Positions 29,307-40,059 of a stretch of 64,000 nt of DNA are shown here, piece after piece. The notes beneath the pieces are model-generated. The model was given only the letters and a program-made list of their open reading frames with translations. It had not been told where the DNA came from and made no database searches. The DNA comes from Enterococcus mediterraneensis (GTDB lineage: Bacteria; Bacillota; Bacilli; Lactobacillales; Enterococcaceae): NCBI RefSeq assembly GCF_900604485.1, contig NZ_UWOP01000001.1:2184501-2248500 (forward strand), read 5' to 3'. A program made the position numbers and the translations under genes. The number at the start of each line of letters is the position of its first letter. The first letter of the stretch is position 1.

Positions 29307-29359
29307 ATACATTTATCTAATCGTAAAAAAATTGAATACTGTGAGAAACAAGCAGTAAT

Positions 29360-29458
29360 AAAGCAGACTACCCCAATGTTAGAAAAAATCGTTGTTTCAT
29401 TATGCAAAGATGATTTTCTTGAAAACGTGCATTTAATCGTTGGGGCATTCTGCTTTTT
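29360..29458 (+). terminator. Long hairpin terminator between the ProRS-family gene and polC
   Basis: AAAGCAGA..ACCCCAA (29360-29377) pairs with TTGGGG..TCTGCTTT (about 29439-29456), followed by T residues. The loop is about 60 nt and could fold further. The remaining bases up to polC hold a TATACT -10 at 29513-29518. Confidence 0.6.
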
Positions 29459-29555
29459 ATATGTCTTTGGTTTAACACTCTTTTTTTTAATGAAAAATCA
29501 ATCAAAGCACGTTATACTAGAAACTGTTGAATGAAAAACAAGGGAGGAAGTTAAC

Positions 29556-32500
29556 TTGTCAGAGAATCGAGAAACGTTTGCAATACTTTTGGATCAGATC
29601 CAACTTGAGCCAGAAGAACGACAACATCCCTTAATTTCTACAGGTGAAATCAAAGAAGTAATAGTTCATCGGCAATCGAAGGTTTGGTCTTTTGTTATCA
29701 CTTTTGATCAGATACTGCCGGTCTTTTTGTATCAATCTTTCCGTCAGCATCTTGAGATGGCTTTCAAGGATATTGCGAAAGTCGCATTGACGATCGAAAC
29801 GAAAACATCAGATTTCGATGAATTGCTTTTACAAGAATATTGGGCGGTAGCCATTGCAAACCATAGTTGTGATACTCAGTTAGCCCAACAGACGATCAAA
29901 TCGCAATTGCCTTTATTAAAAGATAAAAAAGTACTTTTACCGATCTCCAATGAAGCGGTCATTCCATATCTTGTCCAACAATATTTGCCGATCGTGGAAC
30001 AAAGTTATCGCCGTGTAGGATTTCCAGCATTTCGGATCGAACCGCGGGTAGATGAACAGCAGGCGCAAGCGGCATTAAAGGAATTGGAAGCTAGAAAAGA
30101 AGAACAGGCGCAAGTCTTCATGCAGCAGGCTGCGGATAATCTTGCGGCTCACGAACAGCGGAAAAAAGAGAAGAAGGAACGGGGACCTGTTTTAGAAGGC
30201 CCGATCCAACTGGGGCGCAATATTCCAGCAGATGAACCTATCACACCGATGGGAAATATCTTGGAAGAAGAACGACGGATCACCATCGAAGGTTATGTTT
30301 TTGATAAAGAAGTGCGGGAACTGCGCTCGAAACGCAAGATCTTGACCCTGAAAATCACTGACTATACATCATCTTTTATTGTCAAGAAATTTTCCAATAA
30401 TGAAACGGATGAACAGATCTTTGACGCGATCGCCAAAGGCAGTTGGCTGAAAGTTCGAGGAAGTATCCAAGAAGACACCTTCATGCGGGATCTGGTCATG
30501 AACGCGCAAGATTTGGTGGAAGTCAAACATGCTGAACGCAAAGATTATGCCCCTGAAGGCGAAAAACGGGTAGAATTACACTTACATTCCAATATGAGTA
30601 CGATGGATGCGACAGCCAATGTGGGAGAATTAGTAGCCCAAGCTGGAAAATGGGGACACAAAGCCATCGCCATCACGGATCACGGCGGTGCCCAAGCCTT
30701 TCCGGAAGCTCACCAAGCTGGTAAAAAAGCAGGCGTGAAAATCTTATACGGCGTTGAAGCGAATATCGTGGATGACGGTGTTTTGATCGCCTACAATGAT
30801 CAGCACCTTTCCTTGACGGATTCTACTTATGTAGTGTTTGACGTGGAAACGACGGGTCTGTCGGCGGTTTATGATACGATCATCGAATTGGCGGCAGTCA
30901 AGATGCATAAAGGGAACGTGATCGCCACCTTTGACGAATTTATCGATCCCGGTCACCCATTATCCAATACGACTATCAATCTGACAGGGATCACTGATGA
31001 AATGGTGCGGGGTTCCAAATCAGAAAGAGAAGTCTTAGAATTGTTCCGGGAATTTTCTAAAGATACGATCTTGGTAGCCCACAACGCGTCATTTGATATG
31101 GGCTTTCTGAATACGACTTATCGCCGACTAGGGATGCCGGAAGCGCAAAATCCGGTGATCGATACGCTGGAGTTGGCACGTTACTTGTATCCGGAATTCA
31201 AACGATTCGGTTTGGGCGTATTATCGAAAAAATTCGGTGTCGGATTGGAACAGCATCACCGGGCCATCTATGACTCGGAAGCGACTGGACATTTGGCATG
31301 GATCTTTGTCAAAGAAGCGATGGAAAATCATGAGATGTTCTATCACGATGATCTGAACCGCCATGTAGGAGGAGAGAATTCCTTCAAAGCGGCGCGGCCG
31401 TTCCATGCGACGATTTTAGCGCAAACCCAAGACGGATTGAAAAATCTGTTTAAATTGATCTCTATGTCAAACGTCAAATATTTCCATGACAAAGTTCCCC
31501 GGATCCCTCGTTCTGAATTAGTCAAATTGCGTTCAGGGCTTTTAGTAGGTACCGCCTGCGACAAAGGGGAAGTTTTCGTGGCGATGATGCAAAAAGGGAT
31601 CGATGCCGCTCGCGAATTGGCGAAATTTTACGATTATATCGAGGTCATGCCTAAAGCGGTCTATGCACCATTGATTGAACAAGAATTGATCAAAAATGAA
31701 AAAGACTTGGAAGAGATCATCCGCAATTTGGTAGAGATCGGTCGTGAATTGGATAAACCGGTCGTTGCTACCGGGAATGTTCATTACTTGAATGAAGAAG
31801 ACGCCATTTATCGCAAGATTTTGATCAACTCGATGGGCGGGGCGAATCCGTTGAATCGTCACAGCTTGCCGGATGTCCACTTCCGAACGACTGATGAGAT
31901 GCTGACAGCCTTTCAATTTTTAGGAGCAGAGACCGCTAAAGAGATCGTGGTGGAAAATCCAAATAAGATCGCGGATCTATGCGAAACCGTGATCCCAGTC
32001 AAAGATCAGCTGTATACACCAAAGATCCCCGGTTCTGAACAAGAGATCACAGATCTAAGTTATCAACGGGCGAAGGAATTATACGGCGATCCTTTACCGG
32101 AGATCGTTGAAAAACGATTGGAAAAGGAATTGAATTCCATCATCGGTAACGGGTTTTCCGTTATCTATCTGATTGCTCAAAAATTAGTGCATAAAAGCAA
32201 TGCCGATGGTTATCTGGTTGGTTCACGGGGATCGGTGGGTTCCAGTTTTGTTGCCACAATGACCGGGATCACAGAGGTCAATCCACTGGCGCCTCACTAT
32301 TATTGCCCAGAGTGTCAGTATTCCGAGTTTTACGAAGACGGCTCTTACGGTTCTGGTTTTGATATGCCGGAAAAAGCCTGTCCAAAATGCGGTACACGCT
32401 TGAAAAAAGACGGTCATGATATCCCCTTCGAAACTTTCCTAGGCTTCCACGGAGATAAAGTGCCCGATATCGATTTGAACTTCTCTGGTGAATATCAGCC

Positions 32501-33911
32501 AGAAGCCCATAATTATACGAAGGTGCTTTTTGGTGAGGATTATGTCTATCGGGCAGGAACGATTGGTACCGTAGCGGATAAGACCGCATACGGCTTCGTA
32601 AAAGGCTACGAACGCGATCACAACTTGCATTTCCGCGGAGCAGAAGTCGATCGGCTGGCAAAAGGCGCGACTGGTGTCAAGCGGACTACCGGGCAGCACC
32701 CGGGGGGGATCATCGTTATCCCTGACTATATGGATGTCTATGATTTCACACCGATCCAATATCCCGCTGATGATTTGAATGCGGAATGGAAAACCACTCA
32801 CTTTGATTTCCATTCGATCCATGACAATATTTTGAAACTTGATATTCTAGGACACGATGATCCTACCGTTATCCGGATGCTGCAGGATCTTTCCGGAGTT
32901 GATCCTAAAACGATCCCGACTGATGATCCGGAAGTAATGCGGATCTTTGCCGGACCGGACGTTTTGGATGTGACGGAAGAACAGATCTATTCTAAGACCG
33001 GAACATTGGGGATTCCTGAATTTGGTACCCGTTTTGTACGGGGCATGTTGGAAGAGACCCATCCGTCGACTTTTGCGGAGCTTTTACAAATTTCCGGACT
33101 ATCACATGGTACGGACGTTTGGCTGGGTAATGCGGAAGAGTTGATCCGCCGCGGTGAAGCGACATTAGCGAACGTTATCGGTTGTCGGGATGACATCATG
33201 GTTTACTTGATGCACGCCGGTCTTGAAAGCGGGATGGCCTTCAAGATCATGGAAACCGTGCGTAAAGGACAATGGAACAAGATCCCTGAAGAACTGCGGG
33301 AAACTTATTTGAAAGCCATGAGAGAAAACAATGTTCCCGAATGGTACATCGACTCTTGCTCGAAAATCAAATACATGTTCCCGAAAGCCCATGCGGCAGC
33401 CTATGTTTTGATGGCGTTGCGGGTGGCATATTTCAAAGTCTACTTCCCAATTTTGTATTATTGTGCATATTTTTCTGTACGTGCTGATGATTTCGATTTG
33501 GTAGCTATGGCAAAAGGAAAAGACGCCGTCAAAGCCAGCATGAAAGAGATCACAGACAAAGGTATGGATGCTTCTACGAAAGAAAAAAATATGCTGACAG
33601 TTTTGGAATTAGCCAATGAAATGTTGGAACGCGGCTATGAATTTGGAATGATCGATTTATACAAATCCGATGCTAATAATTTCGTGATCGAAGGCAATAA
33701 ATTGATTGCACCATTCCGAGCAGTACCAAGTTTGGGATCAAACGTGGCCAAACAAATCGTGGAAGCTCGGAAAGATGGCCCATTCTTGTCAAAAGAAGAT
33801 CTGGCCAATCGCGGGAAAGTCTCCAAGACACTGATCGACTATATGACAGAGCAAGGGGTACTAAAAGATCTTCCTGACGAAAACCAATTATCATTATTCG
33901 ACATGCTGTAA
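29556..33911 (+). CDS. polC: DNA polymerase III alpha subunit, PolC type
   Basis: Main replicative polymerase of low-G+C Firmicutes, with built-in proofreading. The 1451-residue protein has the PolC layout: an N-terminal domain and OB fold, and a PHP domain beginning near residue 340 ([13 protein letters not shown]). The DEDD exonuclease begins with FDVETTGLS near residue 424 and interrupts the PHP domain. A zinc-binding segment has cysteine pairs CPEC and CPKCG near residues 916-950. The polymerase core includes the [12 protein letters not shown] aspartates, followed by the C-terminal helix-hairpin-helix region. The TTG start follows AGGGAGGAAG. The length is typical. Confidence 0.98.
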   Translation: MSENRETFAILLDQIQLEPEERQHPLISTGEIKEVIVHRQSKVWSFVITFDQILPVFLYQSFRQHLEMAFKDIAKVALTIETKTSDFDELLLQEYWAVAIANHSCDTQLAQQTIKSQLPLLKDKKVLLPISNEAVIPYLVQQYLPIVEQSYRRVGFPAFRIEPRVDEQQAQAALKELEARKEEQAQVFMQQAADNLAAHEQRKKEKKERGPVLEGPIQLGRNIPADEPITPMGNILEEERRITIEGYVFDKEVRELRSKRKILTLKITDYTSSFIVKKFSNNETDEQIFDAIAKGSWLKVRGSIQEDTFMRDLVMNAQDLVEVKHAERKDYAPEGEKRVELHLHSNMSTMDATANVGELVAQAGKWGHKAIAITDHGGAQAFPEAHQAGKKAGVKILYGVEANIVDDGVLIAYNDQHLSLTDSTYVVFDVETTGLSAVYDTIIELAAVKMHKGNVIATFDEFIDPGHPLSNTTINLTGITDEMVRGSKSEREVLELFREFSKDTILVAHNASFDMGFLNTTYRRLGMPEAQNPVIDTLELARYLYPEFKRFGLGVLSKKFGVGLEQHHRAIYDSEATGHLAWIFVKEAMENHEMFYHDDLNRHVGGENSFKAARPFHATILAQTQDGLKNLFKLISMSNVKYFHDKVPRIPRSELVKLRSGLLVGTACDKGEVFVAMMQKGIDAARELAKFYDYIEVMPKAVYAPLIEQELIKNEKDLEEIIRNLVEIGRELDKPVVATGNVHYLNEEDAIYRKILINSMGGANPLNRHSLPDVHFRTTDEMLTAFQFLGAETAKEIVVENPNKIADLCETVIPVKDQLYTPKIPGSEQEITDLSYQRAKELYGDPLPEIVEKRLEKELNSIIGNGFSVIYLIAQKLVHKSNADGYLVGSRGSVGSSFVATMTGITEVNPLAPHYYCPECQYSEFYEDGSYGSGFDMPEKACPKCGTRLKKDGHDIPFETFLGFHGDKVPDIDLNFSGEYQPEAHNYTKVLFGEDYVYRAGTIGTVADKTAYGFVKGYERDHNLHFRGAEVDRLAKGATGVKRTTGQHPGGIIVIPDYMDVYDFTPIQYPADDLNAEWKTTHFDFHSIHDNILKLDILGHDDPTVIRMLQDLSGVDPKTIPTDDPEVMRIFAGPDVLDVTEEQIYSKTGTLGIPEFGTRFVRGMLEETHPSTFAELLQISGLSHGTDVWLGNAEELIRRGEATLANVIGCRDDIMVYLMHAGLESGMAFKIMETVRKGQWNKIPEELRETYLKAMRENNVPEWYIDSCSKIKYMFPKAHAAAYVLMALRVAYFKVYFPILYYCAYFSVRADDFDLVAMAKGKDAVKASMKEITDKGMDASTKEKNMLTVLELANEMLERGYEFGMIDLYKSDANNFVIEGNKLIAPFRAVPSLGSNVAKQIVEARKDGPFLSKEDLANRGKVSKTLIDYMTEQGVLKDLPDENQLSLFDML

Positions 33912-33993
33912 GAGATATCTGCAGAAACATCTACAAGCACCAAACACCTTAGCTGGTTTTGATCTATGATAAACTGAGAATGAGGTGAGAAGG

Positions 33994-34191
33994 ATGCGGA
34001 ATAAATGGTTGGAAGAACAGCTTTCAGCATTGGAGAGTCCTGAGAACGCATTGGTGATCCAAGAAGCGATCCGTTATATCGAGCAATTGGAAGATGATAA
34101 TGAAAGTCTTCAAGTTGCACTAGAAGGCAATATTTGGAGTCCTAAATTATGGGACCAACCGCCTGTTTCAGAGAATAAAAAGAAGGAATAG
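33994..34191 (+). CDS. Hypothetical small protein
   Basis: A 65-residue acidic soluble protein with a predicted helical or short coiled-coil middle (EAIRYIEQLEDDNESLQVAL). I recognise no family. The ATG at 33994 follows GAGGTGAGAAGG; a GTG nine bases upstream is an alternative. It sits alone between polC and rlmCD, with a bidirectional terminator overlapping its stop codon. Confidence 0.65.
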   Translation: MRNKWLEEQLSALESPENALVIQEAIRYIEQLEDDNESLQVALEGNIWSPKLWDQPPVSENKKKE

Positions 34192-34218
34192 CTGAGATTC
34201 AGCCATTCCTTCTTTTTT
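34177..34218. terminator. Bidirectional terminator between convergent genes
   Basis: AAAAAGAAGGAATAGCT (34177-34193) pairs with AGCCATTCCTTCTTTTT (34201-34217), with one G-U pair. A and T tracts form the ends, so it terminates both the small + gene and the minus-strand methyltransferase. Confidence 0.88.
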
Positions 34219-35593
34219 ACTTTTTGGTCATTTTTACAACGACTTCGCAACGAGCAGTCTGAGGGAACATATCGACGGACTGTAAATAATGAATATCGTA
34301 GACTTTTGCTAATGTTACCAAATCACGAGCTAAAGTCGAAACATTGCAGGAGATATAAACTAATTTTTCTGATGGATATTTGATCAAAGTTTGCAGAAGC
34401 TGCTGATCCAATCCGGTCCGAGGCGGATCGACAACGACTGCATCCGGTTCAAAACCTTCTTTTAGCCATTTAGGCAGCAGGGTTTCAGCTGTTCCTGTTT
34501 CATAATGGGTATTGGTAAAGCCCATATCCTGTGCATTTTTCCGAGCGTCATCGATCGCTTGGGGAATGATGTCCATTCCGCGGATCTCTTTAGCCAAAGG
34601 CGCAAGACTCAAGCCGATGGTGCCGACACCGCAGTAGGCGTCTACTAATGTTTCGTCTTTTTGAAGCGCCAACGCTTTACGGGCTTCACCGTATAAAACG
34701 GCTGTTTGTTCCGGGTTCAATTGGAAAAAGGCGCGGGCTGATAAATCAAAAGTCAGATCATTCAATTTTTCGCGAATACTTTCTTTGCCCCACAGATGGA
34801 TCGTTTCATCTCCCATAACGACAGAGGTCTTTTGTTTTTGGACATTTTGCATGATGGAAACGACTTTAGGCAGACGCTGATTGATCTCGCGGATCAGCGC
34901 GTTTTTTTGCGGCAGTTTCGGTGTACTGGTGATGAAGACCAGCTGGATCTCGCCGGTTTGGATGCCTTCTCGCACCATCAGTGTCCGCAAGATGCCAGAA
35001 TTTTTCCGCTCGTTATAAATCGGTAGCTGATATTTATTGATCAGCTGAACGACGGTATTGATAACTTTTTGTGTATTTTCATGCTGGACTAGACAATTAT
35101 CAATGGCGACCAAGCGATGAGAGTCCGCTTCATAAAGTCCGGCTTCTGCTCGTTTGGCGGTTTCATTATAACGCAGTTGGAATTGGGCTTTGTTGCGGTA
35201 ATGCCAAGGATCTTCCATTCCGATAGTTTTTAAAAGACGATAATTTTTATAGCCGGCGGGTTTGAATTTTTCAAGAGACTGTTTCAGCAAGTCCCGTTTG
35301 AAATCTAATTGTTGTGGATACGCCAAATGCTGCAACTGACAACCGCCGCAACGATCGTAAAAAGGACAAGGAGGTGTGATACGATCCGGACTGCTTTTGA
35401 CGATCTTTGTCAGCTGCGCTTCCGCAAAACGAGGGGTGGCTTTAGTGACTTTGACCATGACCTCTTCTGTAGGCAGTGCTTTCGGAACGAAGACGATCAA
35501 GCGTTTATAATAGCCGATTCCTTCACCGTTGATACCTAGGCGTTTGATTTTTAGTTTTATTGTTTGGCCGTTTTTAAGGATTTGTTCGGACAT
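34217..35593 (-). CDS. rlmD: 23S rRNA (uracil-5-)-methyltransferase, RlmD/RlmCD (RumA) family
   Basis: An S-adenosylmethionine-dependent enzyme that makes 5-methyluridine in 23S rRNA. The 458-residue protein has an N-terminal TRAM domain and an iron-sulfur cluster motif CPFYDRCGGC (Cys76, Cys82, Cys85). The Rossmann methyltransferase domain contains DAYCGVGTIGLSL. The nucleophile lies in YISCNVSTLARD. In Gram-positives a single such enzyme often modifies two sites (RlmCD). The ATG at 35593 has AAGGAG upstream on the minus strand. Confidence 0.92.
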   Translation of the reverse strand: MSEQILKNGQTIKLKIKRLGINGEGIGYYKRLIVFVPKALPTEEVMVKVTKATPRFAEAQLTKIVKSSPDRITPPCPFYDRCGGCQLQHLAYPQQLDFKRDLLKQSLEKFKPAGYKNYRLLKTIGMEDPWHYRNKAQFQLRYNETAKRAEAGLYEADSHRLVAIDNCLVQHENTQKVINTVVQLINKYQLPIYNERKNSGILRTLMVREGIQTGEIQLVFITSTPKLPQKNALIREINQRLPKVVSIMQNVQKQKTSVVMGDETIHLWGKESIREKLNDLTFDLSARAFFQLNPEQTAVLYGEARKALALQKDETLVDAYCGVGTIGLSLAPLAKEIRGMDIIPQAIDDARKNAQDMGFTNTHYETGTAETLLPKWLKEGFEPDAVVVDPPRTGLDQQLLQTLIKYPSEKLVYISCNVSTLARDLVTLAKVYDIHYLQSVDMFPQTARCEVVVKMTKK

Positions 35594-35701
35594 AAGAACT
35601 CCTTTTCAAAATAATTTCTCGGTTTATTTTAACACAGTTTAGGTAGAGAAATATAATTTTTATGATAAACTAGAATATATGTTCGCAAGGAGGAAACAGC
35701 A

Positions 35702-36502
35702 TTGATCACAGTAGTACGTATCAGTAAAGGCAAAAGCAATTTTTTCACAGTCGAGTTTTCTAACGGTGAACAGCTTCGAGTTTCAGAGGATATGCTGGTC
35801 CGTCATCGTCTGTTGAAGGGGATGGAACTTTCCGAAGAGGACTTTAAAAAACTTCAAAAAAATACGGGATATGACTTAGGCGTCCAATTAGCGATGAATT
35901 ATATCAGCTATCAATTGCGTTCTGAAAAAGAAGTCCGCAGTTTCCTAAAAGAAAAAGAAATCCCGGCAGAAGATCGCAATCGGATTATCAGTCGTTTAAA
36001 AGACTTGGGAGTCGTGGATGATCGGATCTATGGTGAAAGCTATGTACGAACACAGATGCGTACTTCTGACAAAGGACCGACTGTCGTCAAGCAGCAGCTT
36101 CGTCAAAAAGGACTGACAGAAGAATTGATCGAGCAGGTCATCACTTTGTATTCCTTTGACCAACAATTAGAAGTCGCCAGCCATGTAGCTGAAAAAAGTC
36201 TACGGCGGATCCACGGGAAAAGTTACAAGGAAACGATCCAGAAGGTGCGGACGGCATTGATGCAAAAAGGTTTTTCCGGAGATGTCATCAGTCTGGTAAT
36301 GGAAGATCTTCCTTTTGATAAACAAGAAGACGACGAATACGAAGCGCTGGTAAAAGAAGGCGAACGGCTCTGGCGGCGCCATCAACGAAAAGCACCTAGA
36401 GAACGCGACAATAAGATCAAACAAAGCTTATTTCAAAAAGGATTTCAGTTAGAGGAAATCCAACGATTTTTAGAAGAAAAAGGATTAGAAGATGAAGAAT
36501 GA
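35702..36502 (+). CDS. recX: Regulatory protein RecX
   Basis: Modulates RecA filament formation. The 266-residue protein has the tandem three-helix RecX repeats, with blocks such as YQLRSEKEVRSFLKEKEI, FDDRIYGESYVRTQ-like VVDDRIYGESYV and KQQLRQKGL. The longer C-terminal part is normal for Firmicutes RecX. The start is TTG at 35702, supported by a strong AAGGAGG SD. The end overlaps mutY by 11 bp, indicating an operon of DNA-maintenance genes. Confidence 0.92.
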   Translation: MITVVRISKGKSNFFTVEFSNGEQLRVSEDMLVRHRLLKGMELSEEDFKKLQKNTGYDLGVQLAMNYISYQLRSEKEVRSFLKEKEIPAEDRNRIISRLKDLGVVDDRIYGESYVRTQMRTSDKGPTVVKQQLRQKGLTEELIEQVITLYSFDQQLEVASHVAEKSLRRIHGKSYKETIQKVRTALMQKGFSGDVISLVMEDLPFDKQEDDEYEALVKEGERLWRRHQRKAPRERDNKIKQSLFQKGFQLEEIQRFLEEKGLEDEE

Positions 36503-37652
36503 GAAATGGAACGAGTTATCACCGGAAACTGTCGCCAGATTACAGGCGGAGTTTTTAGAATGGTATCATCGGGAAAAACGCAATCTGCCGTGGCGGGCGA
36601 CCTCTGATCCTTATGCCATTTGGATCTCGGAGATCATGCTCCAGCAGACACGAGTAGAAACAGTCATTGGGTATTATTACCGTTTTATGGAATTGTTCCC
36701 GACGATTCATGATTTGGCGGCGGCAGATGAACAGAAACTTTTAAAAGTTTGGGAAGGATTAGGCTATTATTCCCGCGCACGAAATTTAAAAATCGCGGCT
36801 CAGCAGATCGTCGACGAGTACCACGGAGAGATGCCGAAAACTATCGAGGAGATCCGAAAGCTAAAAGGGATCGGTCCGTATACCGCCGGAGCGATTGCTA
36901 GTATCGCCTTTGGTCTGCCGGAACCGGCGATCGATGGTAACGTGATGCGGGTCGTCAGCCGTCTATTCGAGATCGATGAAGATATCGCTAAAGCCAGCAG
37001 CCGCAAAACGTTTGACGAAGCGATGCGAAAAATCATTTCACACGAAGAACCAGGAGAATTCAATCAAGCCTTGATGGATCTGGGGTCAAGAATCTGTACA
37101 CCAACATCGCCAGAATGTGCGGAATGTCCATTGCAGGATTTCTGTTTAGCCTACAAGGACGGTCGTCAAGAAGATTTTCCTGTCAAAACGAAAAAACTCA
37201 AACCTAAAGATGTTTATTATGTAGCTACCGCTCTTGAAAACTCTAAAGGCGAGTATCTGCTGCAACAGCGTCCTGCCAGCGGTCTTTTGGCCTCCATGTG
37301 GACATTTCCGCTAATGGAAGTTTCCGAGACGGAGTATCAACGTCTGCTGAAGGAATGGCAGAAGAAAACAGATGAACAGCTTTCATTATTTGTAGCTGAG
37401 GAATCGGAGCTGCCGGAGTTCTTTGATCAGAAAGTAGTCTGGCAAAAACGGCATCTAGGTGAGATCACCCATATTTTTAGCCATTTGAAATGGCATGTGC
37501 TTTTATTTTACGGACGAACGGAACAAAAAGAACTGGAAGAGAATCAGCGTTTTGCTTCCGTAAATGCTTTCAATGAGTATGTATTTCCTAAGCCGCAGCA
37601 AAAATTAGTGGAACAGTTGAAGAAAAATCATTTATCAGATAAAGATTTCTAG
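36492..37652 (+). CDS. mutY: Adenine DNA glycosylase MutY
   Basis: Removes adenine mispaired with 8-oxoguanine. The 386-residue protein has SEIMLQQTRVETV with the catalytic glutamate near residue 48, the helix-hairpin-helix LKGIGPYTAGAIASIAFG, and the catalytic aspartate in AIDGNVMRV. The [4Fe-4S] cluster motif is C-x6-C-x2-C-x5-C (CTPTSPECAECPLQDFC). The C-terminal third is a NUDIX-like 8-oxoG recognition domain. It overlaps the recX end. Confidence 0.95.
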   Translation: MKNEKWNELSPETVARLQAEFLEWYHREKRNLPWRATSDPYAIWISEIMLQQTRVETVIGYYYRFMELFPTIHDLAAADEQKLLKVWEGLGYYSRARNLKIAAQQIVDEYHGEMPKTIEEIRKLKGIGPYTAGAIASIAFGLPEPAIDGNVMRVVSRLFEIDEDIAKASSRKTFDEAMRKIISHEEPGEFNQALMDLGSRICTPTSPECAECPLQDFCLAYKDGRQEDFPVKTKKLKPKDVYYVATALENSKGEYLLQQRPASGLLASMWTFPLMEVSETEYQRLLKEWQKKTDEQLSLFVAEESELPEFFDQKVVWQKRHLGEITHIFSHLKWHVLLFYGRTEQKELEENQRFASVNAFNEYVFPKPQQKLVEQLKKNHLSDKDF

Positions 37653-37743
37653 GCAAAGCCTTTTTTTATTGCTATAATGTTTACGATGTCGGTGTAATGA
37701 ACACCCAAACAAATGCAGTAAGACTGCTGAGGGAAGGGTAGCT

Positions 37744-38277
37744 ATGCGAGTTCCTAAAGAGGGAGAGTTTGTTTCCATCCAGAGTTACAAACATGATGGC
37801 AATTTGCATCGAACGTGGCGTGATACGATGGTATTGAAAACAAGTGAGTATTCAATGATCGGCGTGAACGATCACACATTAGTGACCGAGTCAGATGGCC
37901 GCCGTTGGGTAACACGCGAACCAGCAATCGTTTATTTTCACAAAAAATACTGGTTCAATGTAATAGCAATGATCAGAGAAAAGGGGGTTTCCTATTATTG
38001 TAATCTAGCTTCACCCTATTTATTGGATGACGAAGCCTTGAAATATATCGATTATGATTTAGATATCAAGGTATTTCCAGATGGTGAAAAACGTTTATTA
38101 GATGTGGATGAGTATGAATTGCACAGCAAGATCATGCATTATCCTGATGACATTGACTATATTTTAAAAGAAAATGTCAAAATACTGGTAGACTGGATCA
38201 ATAATGGTAAAGGACCATTCTCAGAAGGCTATATTGATATTTGGTATAACCGCTACAAGCAATTGTCACGTAAATGA
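37744..38277 (+). CDS. DUF402 family nucleoside tri-/diphosphate phosphatase
   Basis: A 177-residue protein of the DUF402 / FomD-like beta-barrel family (YgaC-like in Bacillus). The pattern [22 protein letters not shown] and the metal-binding [13 protein letters not shown] and DVDEYELHS blocks are visible. Characterised Gram-positive members hydrolyse nucleoside tri- and diphosphates. A TATAAT -10 lies upstream near 37673 and GAGGGAAGG precedes the ATG. It is transcribed in the same direction as mutY but probably on its own; a short hairpin terminator follows. Confidence 0.85.
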   Translation: MRVPKEGEFVSIQSYKHDGNLHRTWRDTMVLKTSEYSMIGVNDHTLVTESDGRRWVTREPAIVYFHKKYWFNVIAMIREKGVSYYCNLASPYLLDDEALKYIDYDLDIKVFPDGEKRLLDVDEYELHSKIMHYPDDIDYILKENVKILVDWINNGKGPFSEGYIDIWYNRYKQLSRK

Positions 38278-38282
38278 GGAAA

Positions 38283-38318
38283 AACAGCAGGTGCTCTATT
38301 GCCTGTTGTTTTTTTATA
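38283..38318 (+). terminator. Terminator after the DUF402 gene
   Basis: AACAGCAGGT pairs imperfectly with GCCTGTTGTT across an 8-nt loop, followed by a T run. Confidence 0.65.
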
Positions 38319-38410
38319 ACAATTTTGCCCTCTTACATCAGGAGCTGATTTAAGACAAGATTAAGGTATGTAAAGTAAAATAAAAGTATCAATGAAAAGC
38401 AGGACAGCCT

Positions 38411-39427
38411 ATGAATAAAAACTTCTCCGTTAAATCAAGACACGTTATACTTGTTATTTTTTTGTTAGCGATCGTTATTTGTGCCAGTTTGGGGGCCAGC
38501 ACGAAACAATCATCCCCTCCGGATAACTCAGAAGTATCCACTGAAAAAACGATCACAAGTTCTGAACCAGAAGAACCTGTTCGAGAAGAAACTACTGAAA
38601 AATTGGTCCAAGTTTATGTGGACCCCAAACTCTATGATTCAGCAGTAGTTACTGAGAATGATTTCGTTGCTTTGTATAAACAGGCGGATGAAAACAGCGC
38701 AGTCCAAGAAAAGCTCCATCGGGGAGAATGGACCGCTTATTTAGGTGAAGAAAAAAATTGGATCCATGTTCAGACAAACAAAGGAAAGACCGGCTATATC
38801 TCAAAGGAAAACACTAAAATCAAAGAGATCACTCGCTATAAGGAACCAAAACAGCTGCAGCAGTTGACCGTTGTTTTAGACGCGGGGCATGGCGGGATGG
38901 ATTCAGGTGCGGTCAGTAATGATGAAACGGTCATGGAAAAAGAATTGACCTTGAAGACTGCGCTGGCTGCTGGAGAAGTTCTTGAAAAAGCCGGGATAAA
39001 CGTGATTTATACTCGCACCGAAGACACCTATTTGGAACTATCGGAAATCACTGAATTCAGTCTGGAAAAAAATTCTGATCTGTTTCTTAGTTTTCATTAC
39101 GATAATTATGACTACGCAAATGTGATGAAGGGATTCACTACGTACTATTACTACGATAAAATGAAAAAATTTGCTGAGACTGTTACTCAGGAATTAGCGA
39201 AGGAATCAACGCTTAATAATAATGGGGTACGAGAAGGAAATTATTATGTGATCCGAGAAACATATATTCCTAGTCTGCTGTTGGAGCTCGGGTATATGAA
39301 TTCCGATGAGGATCTGCAAGTCATCACGACAGAAGAATATCGCCAAAAAGTTGCTCAAGCGGTTTTAGCCAGTGTGAAAAAATTTGCTGATGAAGATTAT
39401 CTTATCTGGAATGTTGAAAAAGAATAA
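38411..39427 (+). CDS. Membrane-anchored N-acetylmuramoyl-L-alanine amidase with SH3 domain
   Basis: Cleaves the amide bond between muramic acid and the stem peptide of peptidoglycan. The 338-residue protein has one N-terminal membrane span or uncleaved signal (residues 11-31), a Ser/Glu/Thr-rich linker, an SH3_3-like domain (about 75-140) and an Amidase_3 domain (about 150-330). Zinc ligands and catalytic residues are visible: His in LDAGHGG, Glu in MEKELTL, His in SFHYDNYD, where most relatives have S(I/L)HxN, and Glu in LLELGYMNSDED. A role in septum or wall turnover is likely. It is not clearly in an operon. Confidence 0.88.
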   Translation: MNKNFSVKSRHVILVIFLLAIVICASLGASTKQSSPPDNSEVSTEKTITSSEPEEPVREETTEKLVQVYVDPKLYDSAVVTENDFVALYKQADENSAVQEKLHRGEWTAYLGEEKNWIHVQTNKGKTGYISKENTKIKEITRYKEPKQLQQLTVVLDAGHGGMDSGAVSNDETVMEKELTLKTALAAGEVLEKAGINVIYTRTEDTYLELSEITEFSLEKNSDLFLSFHYDNYDYANVMKGFTTYYYYDKMKKFAETVTQELAKESTLNNNGVREGNYYVIRETYIPSLLLELGYMNSDEDLQVITTEEYRQKVAQAVLASVKKFADEDYLIWNVEKE

Positions 39428-39456
39428 ATGGCAAGGATAAAAACAAAAATAAAAAC

Positions 39457-39505
39457 AAACAAGATGAGACAAAGGCTAAATTCATGCGTTTGTCTCATCT
39501 TGTTT
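39457..39505. terminator. Bidirectional terminator between amidase and GNAT genes
   Basis: A perfect 17-bp stem (39457-39473 with 39489-39505) with A-rich and T-rich flanks between two convergent genes. Confidence 0.9.
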
Positions 39506-39935
39506 ATAATTCTTTTTTCATTGCGATGTGCTGAATGCCAGCATCAAGGAAAACTTCGCCATATGCTTGATAGCCCATTTTTTCATAAAATTCTTGGGCA
39601 GTCAATTGCGCGCCTAATTTGATGGTAGTAAATCCTTGTTGTTTTGCAAACTTTTCTGCTTCAGCAATGATGATGTTGCCAAGACCACGATGACGGGCTT
39701 CTTTTTTGACCGCCATCCGTTGCAGTTTCATCGTCGTTTCATCCACTGGCAACAGACGAACTGTAGCTAGTGCTTCGTTATCTTCGTAGAGTACGAAATG
39801 CACCGCGTATGCTTCGTCTTTGTCGATCTCTCTTTCTAATTGAACACCTTGCTCTTTAACAAATACTTGATAGCGGATCTTCAAGGCATCCAAATAGATT
39901 TGACTCATCGTATCTTTAGTTTGTACAATAATCAC
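39504..39935 (-). CDS. GNAT-family N-acetyltransferase
   Basis: A 143-residue GNAT protein of the ElaA/YjcF-like group. The N-terminal block IRYQVFVKEQGVQ is typical of that group. The acetyl-CoA-binding motif reads MAVKKEARHRGLGNIIIAEA, followed by FYEKMGYQAYGEVF. The substrate is unknown. The start is taken as GTG at 39935, because GAGGTGA lies 8 nt upstream on the minus strand and the shorter protein fits the family. The longer frame to 40001 has no good SD. Confidence 0.82.
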   Translation of the reverse strand: MIIVQTKDTMSQIYLDALKIRYQVFVKEQGVQLEREIDKDEAYAVHFVLYEDNEALATVRLLPVDETTMKLQRMAVKKEARHRGLGNIIIAEAEKFAKQQGFTTIKLGAQLTAQEFYEKMGYQAYGEVFLDAGIQHIAMKKEL

Positions 39936-40059
39936 TCTTCTCACCTCGTTAGTAGTATACCTAAAGTTGAAGGATCTGCAAAATAATTGATCAGAACGCA
40001 ATTAAGACAAGCTGTTTTTTTAAAGATAGGTTATAATATGATCATAGGGAGGGAAGACA

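Noticed and set aside
31542-31916. 124-codon minus-strand frame within polC
   Set aside because: PolC is complete and canonical on the + strand; the antisense frame has no independent support.
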